Assembly: GCA_020809425.1 (NCBI GenBank)
Contig: JAGGDC010000001.1
Span: 868,001-932,000, forward strand
Direction of reading: 5' to 3'
DNA: 64,000 nt
Source of the DNA: Candidatus Synoicihabitans palmerolidicus
GTDB lineage: Bacteria > Verrucomicrobiota > Verrucomicrobiia > Opitutales > Opitutaceae
The notes below the pieces were generated by a model that did no database searches, had not been told where the DNA came from, and saw only the letters and a program-made list of their open reading frames with translations. The position numbers and the translations under genes are program-made. Of the stretch, positions 51,303 through 61,691 are shown in pieces (position 1 is the first letter of the stretch; each line of letters starts with the position of its first letter).

Positions 51303-52109
51303 TCAGTCTGCTTTGAGCGGAACGGATACGAATTCTGGCGATTGTCGGCTGAGGTAGACCTCGACCGCCTTGTTGACGGCGAGTGCTTCCTCTCCCTGCA
51401 CGGCTTGCCAAGTCCAGCCGGATGGCGTGGGGCTGCCATAGCCGGCGTATTCGCCGGCGCTATCGGTGAAGAGGGCGGTGGCGAGTCCGAGATACAAGGT
51501 CTGAACCTCCAAGGTCTGTCCCCCGACATCCTTCACTTCGCTCACGTATTTTACGTCGGTGTTAAACTTGTCGGTTTGGGCTAGAATACCGATAATGGTT
51601 TGCAGTCGCTGAGAGTAGCTCAGGCGTGTTTTAGAGGAATCGTCCGGCAGACGAGCAAGCAAGGGTTTAAGCTCAATCGCGAGTGGCTCAGGAAGCGAGG
51701 GGGCAAGCGTCGCCACCCGAGCCTCAAGGTCAGCCACGGTATCATCGAAAGATGCACTCGTAGCCTGAGCGCTATCCAATGCCTCATTGAGTTCAGCGCG
51801 TTTTTGGTCGGCGGAAGTGGCGGAATCGCTGAGCGTCGCCATTTTCTTTGCGAGTTCACCAATTTCAGCTTTCAGCACTGAAATCATATCTCCCAACGTC
51901 TGCTTTTGAGTCGTCCACTCGGTGGTTTCCTCGCCAATGATTTTCCTAATTTCGATATACTCTTTATAGGTGTCCCGGGCATGGGCGAGAGGGTTGTCGG
52001 ATTCGGCGGCTGTCGCCGTCGAGATGCCGAGCCCTAGACAGGTGGACGTGCGCAAGAAAAAGAGTAAGGGCGGCAACGGGTTAATTCCTGATGGGATTGC
52101 GCAGCGCAT
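51303..52109 (-). CDS. DUF3450 family exported protein
   Basis: The ATG at 52109 gives 268 residues: a signal segment (LLFFLRTSTCLGLGISTATA) and a coiled coil (TQKQTLGDMISVLKAEIGEL, AELNEALDSAQATSASF). A C-terminal domain follows with ILAQTDKFNTDVKYVSEVKD and LYLGLATALFTD. DUF3450 proteins are periplasmic and head TtpC-ExbB-ExbD-TonB operons in proteobacteria. It is the first gene of the operon here and the only one without a visible lesion. An in-frame upstream extension to 52244 looks non-coding. Confidence 0.8.
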   Translation of the reverse strand: MRCAIPSGINPLPPLLFFLRTSTCLGLGISTATAAESDNPLAHARDTYKEYIEIRKIIGEETTEWTTQKQTLGDMISVLKAEIGELAKKMATLSDSATSADQKRAELNEALDSAQATSASFDDTVADLEARVATLAPSLPEPLAIELKPLLARLPDDSSKTRLSYSQRLQTIIGILAQTDKFNTDVKYVSEVKDVGGQTLEVQTLYLGLATALFTDSAGEYAGYGSPTPSGWTWQAVQGEEALAVNKAVEVYLSRQSPEFVSVPLKAD

Positions 52110-52331
52110 AGCGGTCTTGGAACAAAACGATGATTGGTTTAGCCGGGCCGTGGTCTGATACGGATGGTCAGGAAGCGATTGAGCAGAGGATGTTCCGCAA
52201 TGATGCCAGACCGGGTTAAGAAGATCCGGTGGATCAAAATTCAAACGTTCGCGGCAATGGTTGCGGTTTGTTCAATCAAGCATCCCCGCGCTGAGACGGC
52301 TTGGAGGTTGCTACGCACGAGGCGCAGATTC

Positions 52332-53825
52332 ATGACTCCATCCATTGTCACTCATTTACCGGGGTACCTATCCGGTCTCATTCGTTTCCGATTTCGCGAG
52401 CACCTGGTGTGCCTCGTGGCCACGGTTCTGTTGGCGTCGGGTTGCGCGCATCGGACCGCCACTCCGCTGGTGAAGCCGACGGTGGTGGTCGACGCGTTCA
52501 ATTTTGCTCACCCGATGCCACCTTCCCCCGCAACCGCCTCCGACGCGGCGTGGTGGACCACCTATGGTAGTGATGAATTGAATACTCTGGTCGATCGGGC
52601 ATTGAGCGGTAGTTTTAGTCTCGCGCAGGCTTGTGCCCGGGTGGAGAAAGCGGCTGCGGTCGTCGCTCGGAACCGAGGCCTGACTCGCCCCGAATTGAGC
52701 GGTGAGTTTGGTGCCGCGCAGGATCTGAAACGGAATCCAAAGCGAGACGATGCCCTCGAGCTATCGTTGAATGCGACGTGGGAGGTGGACATTTTTAGCC
52801 GCCTGCAGGCAGGTCAACGGGGATGGCAATGGAGTTTGCTAGCGGAGCGAGAACGCTACGCGGTATCGCGGTTAGCGGTGGTGGCGGTGGACGCGTATTA
52901 TGGCATTGTTGCTCAACGGCAGCTTTTGGATTTGATAACCGAGCAACGTGAAACGGCGCAGGCGGTATTGCACCTTGTAGAACGACGGTTTGAACAGGGT
53001 TTAATTTCCCGTCTGGATGTGTTGCAGCAAAAGGGCCAGGTGGCGGAGATTGCCACGCTCTTTCCCCCCGTGCAGCGCGAGTTGCAAACACTGCAAACGC
53101 AACTGGATGTGTTAGCGGGGCAGGCTCCATTTACGCTGGGGGAAGTGGGCGTGTTAGCTGAGTTTCCCATGCTTTCACCAATGGCCGTTTGGGAGACCCC
53201 GGCGGGCCTATTGCAGAGTCGCCCAGATTTAAGAGCGGTGCGGGCGGAAGTGATGGCGGCGGATGAGGAACTGGCTGCAGCGGTAGCGGATCGTTAGCCG
53301 CGACTGACCTGGCGTGGCAATTCGTTGTGGGTGGACGGACGAAATCCCAATGGCTCGCCGGTGGCCGCATTGACCGCGAGTTTATTGCAACCCTTGCTTG
53401 AGTGGGGCGCGAAGCGGGCGGAGGTGGATCGGACTCGCGCCGTGGGTCAGGGAAAATTGATGGGTTATACGTAGGCGTATTTGAATGCGGTGGAAAAACT
53501 AGAGAACGCATTGAACGGAGAGTTGCGACAACGTGAACTTATCGACGCGTTGGAGAACAGGGGGGCCATACTGCGGGACGCGTTGGGGCAGGCCGATCGA
53601 CGCTATGAATCGGGTCTCACCGATTACCTCGCGGTATTGTCCGTAACGCAGCAACTCTATGCGGTAGAGCAACGAACCGTGCGGGAAAGAAGAAATCTGA
53701 TGGGACAGCGGTTGGCTCAGTATATTGCCATGGGCGGACCCATGCCCGATTCCTCCCATCTCCCGGTGTATTCGAAATATACTCACGAAAGAGCAGTTTT
53801 GCCCACGCCGGGATGGCGGGAGTGA
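52332..53825 (+). pseudogene. NodT/OprM-type outer-membrane efflux lipoprotein with two in-frame stops
   Basis: The ATG at 52332 starts a lipoprotein signal (VATVLLASGC). Outer-membrane efflux domains follow: WWTTYGSDELNTLVDRAL, ELSLNATWEVDIFSRLQAG, RRFEQGLISRLDVLQQKGQ, and the second repeat RRYESGLTDYLAVLSVTQQL. One frame runs through the whole gene, interrupted only by TAG at 53295 (after AAVADR, before PRLTW) and TAG at 53472 (after LMGYT). Point nonsense mutations without indels are hard to explain as sequencing error. It would export drugs or siderophores with an RND pump, none of which is adjacent. Confidence 0.88.
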
Positions 53826-53827
53826 TT

Positions 53828-54781
53828 TTAAGCTGATGCCAGATAAATTTCTTCAATGACCCGCCGGAGTTGACGGGGGTTGCGCACTCCACCGGGAAGG
53901 GCGAAACAACAATCTTCGACGAACGTCTGATCAATTGGTTTAATGGCTTCGGGGAGCTTGATGGGGGAGGCGAAACTGATGCTAAACAATTGATCACATT
54001 CATGTTTCGCCGATCGCAGTAGTTTGAGATCAAGTTTATAGTCGTAAGGACTCAATTCATCGATGACCCATGCTGGCAGGGTTTGGGTCTTCATCATGAC
54101 GTCGCATTCTTTCGTGGCCTTTTCCAGAGCTCGAAGGAGAAGTTGCCGAGGAGTGGGCGCGAGCAACCTCGAGCCGGGAGGACAAGTAATAACACCACTA
54201 ATGTGATTGCTCACGAGAGAAGTGCTGTTGGCCACCAAGGTGCCTAGTTTCGAGAAATGAGCGATAGCCGACATGGGGTCGGGGGCGCAGAAGCCATCGA
54301 CGACCCCTTCCTGCATGAAGGGATTCATTTGGTCGAGCGGCAGGTGGATGCACTTGGGGTTAGACAAGTGCAGGGAATTCAATGATTTATGCCAGCTTGA
54401 GACCATTTGTGGGGCCGGCGTGCTCGTAGGTGGAATTCCGATACGAAGCTGGTAGGGTTCACTGTATTTGGGAGTTTTTAACCGAACCATGGCCCCGGGG
54501 CTGAGTACGAGACCGTAGCCGCCACGGGTTTGGGCGGCGAGTACGGTCCAGCGGTTCTCGGGCTGAGGATAGCGATGCGATTGCACCACGGGGGTGAGGG
54601 CCGGCAGGCATGCCGCGTCGAGGCGATCCTCAATGCAGCGTTGTTTCAAAGTACGAAGACCCAGTTCTCGATGGAGATCGATTTTGAGTCCTTCAGAGTC
54701 CAAGTAACCTTGGTGTTTGGCATGGAGAAGCGGAAGCGCGCACAGGAAACCCGCGTGGCCGATACGAAATGGTCGGGTCAT
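53828..54781 (-). CDS. NrtA/SsuA-like ABC transporter substrate-binding protein
   Basis: About 317 residues from the ATG at 54781 (MTRPFRIGHAGFLCALPLLH). Typical NMT1/NrtA features are HQGYLDSEGLKIDLHREL, RLDAACLPALTPVV and MQEGVVDGFCAPDPMSAIAH. No signal peptide or lipobox is seen in this form; some CmpA/NrtA-like proteins serve as cytosolic sensors (NasS-like). The earlier ATG at 54892 overlaps the divergent LysR gene and seems unlikely. It ends 3 bp from the end of the efflux gene (convergent). No permease or ATPase is nearby. Confidence 0.65.
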   Translation of the reverse strand: MTRPFRIGHAGFLCALPLLHAKHQGYLDSEGLKIDLHRELGLRTLKQRCIEDRLDAACLPALTPVVQSHRYPQPENRWTVLAAQTRGGYGLVLSPGAMVRLKTPKYSEPYQLRIGIPPTSTPAPQMVSSWHKSLNSLHLSNPKCIHLPLDQMNPFMQEGVVDGFCAPDPMSAIAHFSKLGTLVANSTSLVSNHISGVITCPPGSRLLAPTPRQLLLRALEKATKECDVMMKTQTLPAWVIDELSPYDYKLDLKLLRSAKHECDQLFSISFASPIKLPEAIKPIDQTFVEDCCFALPGGVRNPRQLRRVIEEIYLASA

Positions 54782-54859
54782 CTTATTAAAGAGATGAGTC
54801 GAAGGTGATGGCACTGCGGCTGCTAGCATTGGGCAGACCAACTTCAACCAAACTGACTC

Positions 54860-55794
54860 GTGAATGATCCGATCGATAGTCGGCAGTTGCAAATCTTCCT
54901 CCGCCTGGCCGCGGAGGGCAGCCTCAAGACAGCAGCAGCCCAGTTGTTTTTAACAACATCAGCCATTCCATCTCGAATCTGGAAACAGATTTGGGGGGTT
55001 AAGCTTTTTCATCGTTCGGGGCGCGGACTCGTGCTCACTCCGCGGGGCGAATTCCTGGCGCGAAAAGGAGGACCGGCGTTAGCGCAGTTGTGTGCGCTAC
55101 GGAGGCAACTTGCGGATGAAACGGTGAACGAGCGAACCCCCTTTCGCGTGGCCGCGGGTCACAGTTACGTCAGTGGGTTGCTGCTGGAAGTGACCTCGGA
55201 GTTTCTAGATTGTTTTCAACGGGTGACGTTGCACGTACAGGCGGCGGAGCGAGAGGAATGCTTGCGTTTGGTGCGCGGGCATGAGGTTGAGGGAGCGATT
55301 GTAGTCGACCCGCCGCCGGACGATAGTGAGTGCATCGTAAGTAAGCTTTTTTCGGATCGACTGTTGTTGACGATGAATGCGCGTCATCCGTTGTCGGCGC
55401 TGGAGCGCGTGCCGTCACGCCAGTTGAATGAACAAATATTGATTGTTTCCAGAGCCAGCAGTTACACGAACCGGACTTTGCAGGACCAAATCACGCGACA
55501 TGGGGTGAAGTTTCGCGATGTTATGGAGGTCGGCAGTGTGAGTGGTGTGATAGAAATGGTCCGCACCGGAGTAGGCGTCGCGGTCATACCTGATGGTTTT
55601 GTGACGCTCTGGAAACTCCAGGATTGGCGGTGAGAGAAATCGAGGGATTTGAGTTCTCGCGAGTGTGGGGCTACTACACCACCCGAGCGGGGGAGGACAG
55701 TCTGACCAATCGTAGTTTCCGGCGGTTGTGTTTGTCGCAGGGGGAATTACTGCGACGCATGGATCCCCGGAGTATCGGCTCGATCTCCACTTGA
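54860..55794 (+). pseudogene. LysR-family regulator with scrambled recognition helix and 3' frameshift
   Basis: DSRQLQIFLRLAAEGSLKTAAAQL is a normal LysR start (pieces: FLRLAAEGSLKTAA). The recognition helix, however, reads SAIPSRIWKQIWGVKLFHR. A nearby alternative frame gives SHSISNLETDLG, showing that two indels (about 54965 and 54998) scrambled the HTH while restoring the frame. The effector domain continues (GVGVAVIPDGF), then shifts at about 55630 to EIEGFEFSRVWGYYTT and stops at 55794. Divergent from the NrtA-like gene, the usual target arrangement of LysR proteins. DNA binding should be lost. Confidence 0.8.
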
Positions 55795-55824
55795 ACTTGT
55801 GGGTCTCCGGGGAAGTGGCGGAAC

Positions 55825-56406
55825 TTAAGTGCGGCGATCGAGACGGAGGGCGAATTGCCGACCGGGCCCATGCACGCCTTCGATGAGAATTCCTTCCACA
55901 TCCGCGGTTTTGGGGGGACCGGTGACCCAGATCAAATTGGGCTCGTCGGGTAAGGCGGTGATGGCCGCGGGGATGTCGGGATACTGTTGATCAGATCGCA
56001 CGACCGCGATGTGGGCCCACGGGGCGAGTGCCGCGAGACGGGAAGAGGTCGTGAGATTACCGAGGATCAGCGTGCCGGTTTCGGCGATGGCTCCGGTGGC
56101 AGCGGTGATCCCAACAGTATAGTCGTCGGTGAACGCGACCGCCACTTCGGGCCAAAGTGCGGGGTCGCAGTAGCCGTGGGTCCATTGGTTTTCACGCAGG
56201 ATGGCGACGAGGGCGGTAAGGTCCTCGCAGGGTTCTCCATTGACCGAAGTCAGACGCTCGGCGAACAAAGGCCAAAGTTCAGTCGGCGTGACGGTATCGT
56301 GCATGTGTACGAGGTCACGGTCCCAAGCGGGCAAGGGGGCGCGGGTGGGCAGCGGTGAGAGGGCGTCTCGCACCCGTTGCATGATTTGATCGCGGGAAGT
56401 GCTCAT
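55825..56406 (-). CDS. lutC: Lactate utilisation protein LutC
   Basis: Intact 193 residues from the ATG at 56406, which overlaps the lutB stop (ATGA). LUD domain: VGITAATGAIAETGTLILGN, SSRLAALAPWAHIAVVRSDQ, and the C-terminal WVTGPPKTADVEGILIEGVH, with the SxTADIE-like motif present as KTADVEG. LutC works with LutA and LutB in oxidation of L-lactate to pyruvate in the cytosol. The gene is clean, while its partner lutB is broken. Confidence 0.9.
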   Translation of the reverse strand: MSTSRDQIMQRVRDALSPLPTRAPLPAWDRDLVHMHDTVTPTELWPLFAERLTSVNGEPCEDLTALVAILRENQWTHGYCDPALWPEVAVAFTDDYTVGITAATGAIAETGTLILGNLTTSSRLAALAPWAHIAVVRSDQQYPDIPAAITALPDEPNLIWVTGPPKTADVEGILIEGVHGPGRQFALRLDRRT

Positions 56407-57829
56407 GGCTGATGCGGGGACGGAGGGCGCGGTGTGGTGCGCGTGGGACGGGATTTCATCCACTTGCGGAAATTACCACCCCGCCACTCTGGCAGCGTGC
56501 GGGTATTGGCCCAGGCTTGCAGGGGAGGACAGGGCCTTAGTTTCGTAGGAAGGTGGTTGATGACCCGGCCGCCCAGGAGGGATGCCTTCCAAGCTGTCGG
56601 TTGAGAAGCGAGTAGAGCCCAGGCGCCTATGGGAGGCGTGCCGACTTTGGCATTGGGGGCATTTTCGGTTTTGCCCTTGTTGCGAAGGCGAAGGAGCAAG
56701 TCAGGAATGGGAATGTCTACCGGACAAACCTCATTGCACGCTCCGCAGAGCGAGGACGCTTTGGACAGGTCGGAAAGGGCGGGAAATTTTTTACCGGCCA
56801 AGAGAGGGGACAAGACGGCTCCGACCGGTCCAGGATAGACACGGCGGTAGGCGTGTCCGCTGGCTTGGCGGTAGATGGGGCAGACGTTGAGGCAGGCACC
56901 GCAACGGATACAGCGCAGAATTTCGCGACAGTCGCTGGCCAGTACGTCGGTGCGACCGGCATCGACAAAGATGACGTGCATTTCCTCCGGGCCGTCCGGT
57001 TGGGAAGGCGATTTGGGCCCGGAGATGAACTCGGTATAAACGGTGAGTTGTTGGGCCGTGGCGCTGCGTCCGAGGAGGTTGAGCAGCAAGCCGAGGTCGC
57101 GATCACGCGGCACCAGTTTTTCGATACCGACGAGGGCGATGTGTACCTTGGGGGCGGCGAGGCAGAAGTGGGAATTGCCCGCGTTGGTGACGAAAACGAG
57201 GCGGCCCGACTCGGCGGAGATGAAGTTGCCGCAGGTCAGCGCCACCTCGGCTTCGAGGTACTTTTGGCGAAAGGAAGGCGCGCGCGGCGGCTGATGACTT
57301 CGGGCTCGTCATTGTAGTCACCCAGTCCCTCGCGCTCGCAACTCTTCGCAATCTCGCGACGGTTTTTATGAATGATGGGGCGGACGATGTGGCTGGGGTG
57401 ATCGTCGTCGATTTGAATGATGAATTCACCGAGATCGGTTTCGAGGGCCTCCATGCCGAGGGCCTCGAGGTAGGGAGTGAGGTGGATTTCCTCGCTGACC
57501 ATAGTCTTGGACTTGACCAATTTGGTGGCACCATGGGCCAGCATGATGTTGTGAACCGCGGCGCAGGCGTCCTCGGCGGTCGAGGTCCAGTGAACTTTCA
57601 CACCGTTGGCTTGGAGTTTGGCTTCGGCCGCGGGGAGGAGTTTATCGAGATTTTCGATAACGTGCTGCTTGATGTGGCCGGCGGTGCGACGCAGGTCGTC
57701 GGGGTCGAGAAAGTGATCCCACAGCAGCTTGGTGCGTTTTTCGTGTGTGCCCTTGGAGCTTTGATAGACCGATTCATGCGTCGCGGGCGGAAGCGTTTTG
57801 GCGAATTGGTCGATGGGTTGAACGGGCAT
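56403..57829 (-). pseudogene. lutB: Lactate utilisation iron-sulfur protein LutB, frameshifted
   Basis: The ATG at 57829 starts MPVQPIDQFAKTLPPATHES; the LUD domain continues with KLVKSKTMVSEEIHLTPYLE and DDDHPSHIVRPIIHKNR. Near 57265 a frame change interrupts it, and the other frame continues with LTCGNFISAESGRLVFVTN. The ferredoxin-like motifs CIRCGACLNVCPIYR and CGACNEVCPVDIP (two 4Fe-4S clusters) and the C-terminal domain follow. One indel in a gene of about 475 codons. LutB transfers electrons in lactate oxidation. Without it the pathway should fail, unless this is a base-calling error. Confidence 0.85.
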
Positions 57830-57933
57830 GGGGAAAGGGCTACGATTTAAATTATATTCACGGACGGACATAGCTAAACACGGATCAAACGGAAGGGCCG
57901 TAAAGCGAGATTTGGTCCACGAGCACTGGGATA

Positions 57934-58698
57934 TCAGGAGGAAGTCAACGCGTCGCGGAGGACTTGAGCGAAGTGGAGAGTTGTGATGGGTTGACCGGCT
58001 TTGGCGGCAAGGCCGCCCATGTGCATGAGGCAACTCATATCGGCGGAGACGAGAGCGTCGGGTTCGGCGGCGCGCACGTGGTCGAGTTTCAAGGTGCCCA
58101 TGGAAGAGGAAATGTGGGGGAAGCTGACGGAGAACGTACCGCCGAAGCCACAGCATCGTTCACCCTCGCCGAAAGGTACGACGGTGGTACCCGGGATGGA
58201 CTCGAGCAGAGTCATGACGGCGGCGCTGCTGGCGGTGCCGCGGCTGTGGCAGGAACTGTGAAAGGCGAGTGTGGCGTTGTATTGGCCGGGCCATGACGTG
58301 ACGCTGAGGCCGTTGACGATGAAGTTGGCCAGTTCCCAAGTGCGACGGGCGAGGGCGGCCACATCGGCGCGATCGGATTCCTGCTCAAATTTCAAAGGCG
58401 CGCCGTGGAAGACCATGGCGGCGCAGGAGCCGGATGGGATGATGATCGGTACGTCGCCGGTGAAGGTGCGAACCGTGTGGCGCACGACTTTGCGGGAGGC
58501 ATCCCAGTCGCCGCCATTAAAAGCGGGTTGACCGCAACAGGTTTGCCCCTCGGGAAACTCGAGGATGCAGCTCAAGTGTTCGAGGATTTCCACGGTGGCG
58601 CGAGCGACATCGTCGTAGAACGCATCGCACAGGCAGGTCGCCATGAGTTGGACACGTCGATCAGCGGCGGGGAGGTGGCGGTTGGTTACCACGGTCAT
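57934..58698 (-). CDS. lutA: Lactate utilisation protein LutA
   Basis: Intact 254 residues with the two CCG domains: LMATCLCDAFYDDVARATVE, FPEGQTCCGQPAFNGGDW, then AFHSSCHSRG and GEGERCCGFGGTFSVSFPHI. These cysteine-rich motifs bind [4Fe-4S] or related clusters in LutA/GlpC-type heterodisulfide-reductase-like subunits. First gene of lutABC, 105 bp ahead of lutB. Confidence 0.92.
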   Translation of the reverse strand: MTVVTNRHLPAADRRVQLMATCLCDAFYDDVARATVEILEHLSCILEFPEGQTCCGQPAFNGGDWDASRKVVRHTVRTFTGDVPIIIPSGSCAAMVFHGAPLKFEQESDRADVAALARRTWELANFIVNGLSVTSWPGQYNATLAFHSSCHSRGTASSAAVMTLLESIPGTTVVPFGEGERCCGFGGTFSVSFPHISSSMGTLKLDHVRAAEPDALVSADMSCLMHMGGLAAKAGQPITTLHFAQVLRDALTSS

Positions 58699-58821
58699 GA
58701 GTAGGATGGAGGATTGACCACGAAATACATGTAAATGGAACGAAACCTAAATGACCGGAAATGACCGGAATCGCGAATTTATTGTCGGCATATCGAGGTG
58801 GGCATTCCGGAGTCGGTTGAT

Positions 58822-60081
58822 TCAGGTCCGGGAGGCGAGGGTGGCGTTTTCGTAGCGCAGTGACTTCGGCGAGTCAGTCAACGCCGACGGGAACATCAGC
58901 GCGACGGCAAAGCTCGTCCCAGACCGCACCCCAGGGCAGAGCACGAGCGTGTTCCATGAGCGCGAGCCGTTCGGAGCCGCGGCCGGCGTTTTCGGCGGCC
59001 TTGGGGCGGGCGGACGGATCGAGTAGGCCACAGAGGATTGCCTGGCGCGTGGCCCGAGTGCCGACGAGGTAAGCCCCGAGGCGGTTGATGGAGGCGTCGA
59101 AGAAGTCGAGGGCCACGAAGATGCGGTTCCAGGCTTTGCCACGACCGATTTCGAGGAAGAGGTTACGCACGGCGTCGTCGAAAATGACGACATGATCGCT
59201 ATCCCAGCGAATGGGGCGACTGGTGTGGAGCAGGAGCTTGGAGTGGAATTGGAGGTGGGTGGACACTTTGTCCGCGACGGATTCGGTGGGGTGGAAGTGA
59301 CCCAGATCGAGGCACAGTACCAAATCGCGAGTCAGGGCGTAGTGGGAATAAAAGTCCTGGGAGCCCACGACGTATTCCTCGCTGCCGAGCCCGAACAGTT
59401 TGTCTTCCACGGCGTCGACGCATTTGGATCGATCGACGGAGTCATCAGCAAATATGGTATCATAGGAATCGCGCAGACGCGGGCGTGGTTTGAAGCGATC
59501 GGCCGGGGCGTCTTTGGCGCCATCCGGCATCCAGTGATTGTGCACGCAGGGAGACTTTAATTTGGAAGCGAAGTCAGCGGCGATGTGGCGGCAAGCCTGG
59601 CCGTGGCGTACCCAAAAATTGCGGACTCCTTTGTCGGCGGAGGAGAGGGTGTACCCGGAATTGGCGAGCGGGTGAGCGAAGTAGGTCGGATTGAAGGCGA
59701 GTCCTATTTTTTCGGAGGTGGCCCAGTCGGTCCATCCGGTGAAGTGCTCCGGGGCGAGTTCGTCGCGCTCAACGACCTTGTGGCCAGTTTCGGCGTAGAA
59801 GGCGTGGAGGTTGAGAGGATGTTTGCCCGGCAGGAGGGAGAGCACTTTGGAAAGGTCCGCCCGCATCTCATCCCCGTTGGTCGCGCGTCCGGGGTAGCCG
59901 CCGGTCGCCATAATGCCACCGCCATCGACGCCTTCCTTGGGCGTTTCGAGGCCCCGCACATCGTCCGCCTGCCAGCAGTGGAGGGAAACGGGAATGGAGA
60001 GGGCCTTTTTGATGGCTTTATCAGTATCAACGCCGAGGGCGGCGTAGGTCTCGCGGGCGAAAGTTGTAGGGAGTGGACATG
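58822..60081 (-). pseudogene. rhaA: L-rhamnose isomerase, frameshifts and in-frame stop
   Basis: The main frame (58874-60050) matches RhaA closely: GGGIMATGGYPGRATNGDE, LNLHAFYAETGH, FNPTYFAHPLANSGYTLS, CLDLGHFHPTESVADKVS (metal ligands) and RPIRWDSDHVVIFDD. The start region (ATG 60081, MSTPY) is out of frame with TFARETYAALGVDTDKAIKK. At the 3' end TGA replaces an expected Trp after ADVPVGVD. A further indel precedes the true end, YENATLASRT at 58822. RhaA converts L-rhamnose to L-rhamnulose. The core is intact, but both ends are damaged. Confidence 0.88.
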
Positions 60082-60138
60082 GTACGGAGAGAAGGTGGAG
60101 ATTGAGAGTAAATAGAATGCCGCTGGAGACGCGGGAGC

Positions 60139-61554
60139 TTACTTTGGGGGGTGGTAGGTAGTGGGGGTGAGTTGGGTGGCCTGGTGGGCGCGGAAGGTCG
60201 CCAGGTTCTTCACGGCGCGGAGGGAGATGAGTTGGTTGGCGAAATTGCCGACGGCGGAGCCTTCGAGGCGGTAGGAAAGGACGGGGAGTCCGGAGGCGTC
60301 AGCGGTAGCCTGGCAGAGCAAGGCGTTTTTGGAACCGCCGCCAACCATCAGGATTCGTGGGAAAGATCGGTTCGCGAGGCGTTCGAAGCGTCGAATGACG
60401 TCGGCGTGACCTTGGCCGAGGGACGCACAGATAAGGCGAACGTACCCGGTGAGGTCGGGGGGACGTGGTGTGCGATGTTGTTTGAGTTGGGCATCGATGG
60501 CGGCACGCATGGACGCGGGGTTGGAGAAGGCTGGATCCGTGATATCGAGCAAGCGCGTGGGCGGCAGGGCGGCGGCGGCCTTGATAAGGGAGCGCCATTG
60601 CCGGTCGTTGGTGGGGCGAGAGGCAAACTCGATAAGGATGCCTTCGAGTAACCAGAGGCCGATCACATTGACGAGCGGCCGGAATCCACCGCGCCCGGTC
60701 CGGTCGTTGGCCACGCGAGCTTCGGCGCCCAGAACGGGGGGGTTGTTTTCGAAACCCACGAGGGCCCAGGTGCCGGAACTCAGGAAGATGTCATTACCGG
60801 ACGGATCCGCGGGCATGGCATCGTAGGCGCAGGTCGTATCGTGCCCCGGTACTGCGATGACTTTGGTTTTGGCGAGAGCGGGCAGACCCCGGACGGGACC
60901 GAGTTTGGCGCCGGATTTGACGGGTTTGCTGAACCAGGAAGGGGGAAGTCCGAAATGGTTGAGGGCATCCAGCGACCAATTGTCGCTGTGCACATCGAGT
61001 AACTGAGTGGTGCCGGCGATGGCAAAACCGTTGGCCATGCGGCCTGAGAGCAGGAAATTGAAGTAGTCAGGCAGGAAGAGGCAGCGGGACGCGAGGTCGG
61101 TAATGGCGGGGCAGGACGCGACTGTTTCGGCGAGCTGGAACGAACTGTTGTAAAATACGGCGGGGATGCCGGTGGCGGCGTAGATGCGAGCGTAGGCGGC
61201 CCGATTTTTATGAAGTTTTTTGAGGCCAGCCTGGGTCCGTGAATCGCGGTAGGCGTGAGTGGGAAGACGATGCGGCCATCGTCGTTAGTCAGCACGTAGT
61301 CAACGCCCCACGTATCGACGCCCACGGCGGCGAGGGTCTCACCTGAAGGGAGGGCGGCGGCGGCTTTTTAGCCCCTCCTGCACTTCATCCCATAATCCGA
61401 CTACATCCCAATAGTCGTGCCCGCTGGCCGTGCGCAGAGAGTTGGAGAAACGATGGCCCTCTGACGTGGAGAGCTGGTTGTCGGCCCAAGTGCCGAGCAT
61501 GACACGGCCAGAAGTCGCGCCGAGGTCAACGGCGGCACAGTGGAGGGGGGTCAT
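60139..61554 (-). pseudogene. rhaB: L-rhamnulokinase, two frameshifts
   Basis: The start at 61554 gives CAAVDLGATSGRVMLGTW (phosphate loop). A shift near 61370 leads to VGVDTWGVDYVLTNDDG. Another near 61250 leads to AYRDSRTQAGLKKLHKN, GIPAVFYNSSFQLAETVA and then, uninterrupted to 60139, GHDTTCAYDAMPADPSGND, FLSSGTWALVGFE and ILMVGGGSKNALLCQATADA (ATP site). RhaB phosphorylates L-rhamnulose. It ends just before rhaA on the same strand, and both are defective. Confidence 0.87.
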
Positions 61555-61691
61555 ACGAATCAGGAAAAAAGAGAAGGCTGACGAGAACTGGGGTAGTCAG
61601 CGGGTTTGCGAGTGCGGTGATCATAGCGAGTGGGTTGGAGAATGAAAATCGACAATCTGATTATTAAAAGACAAAAAATGAAACAATTCTG

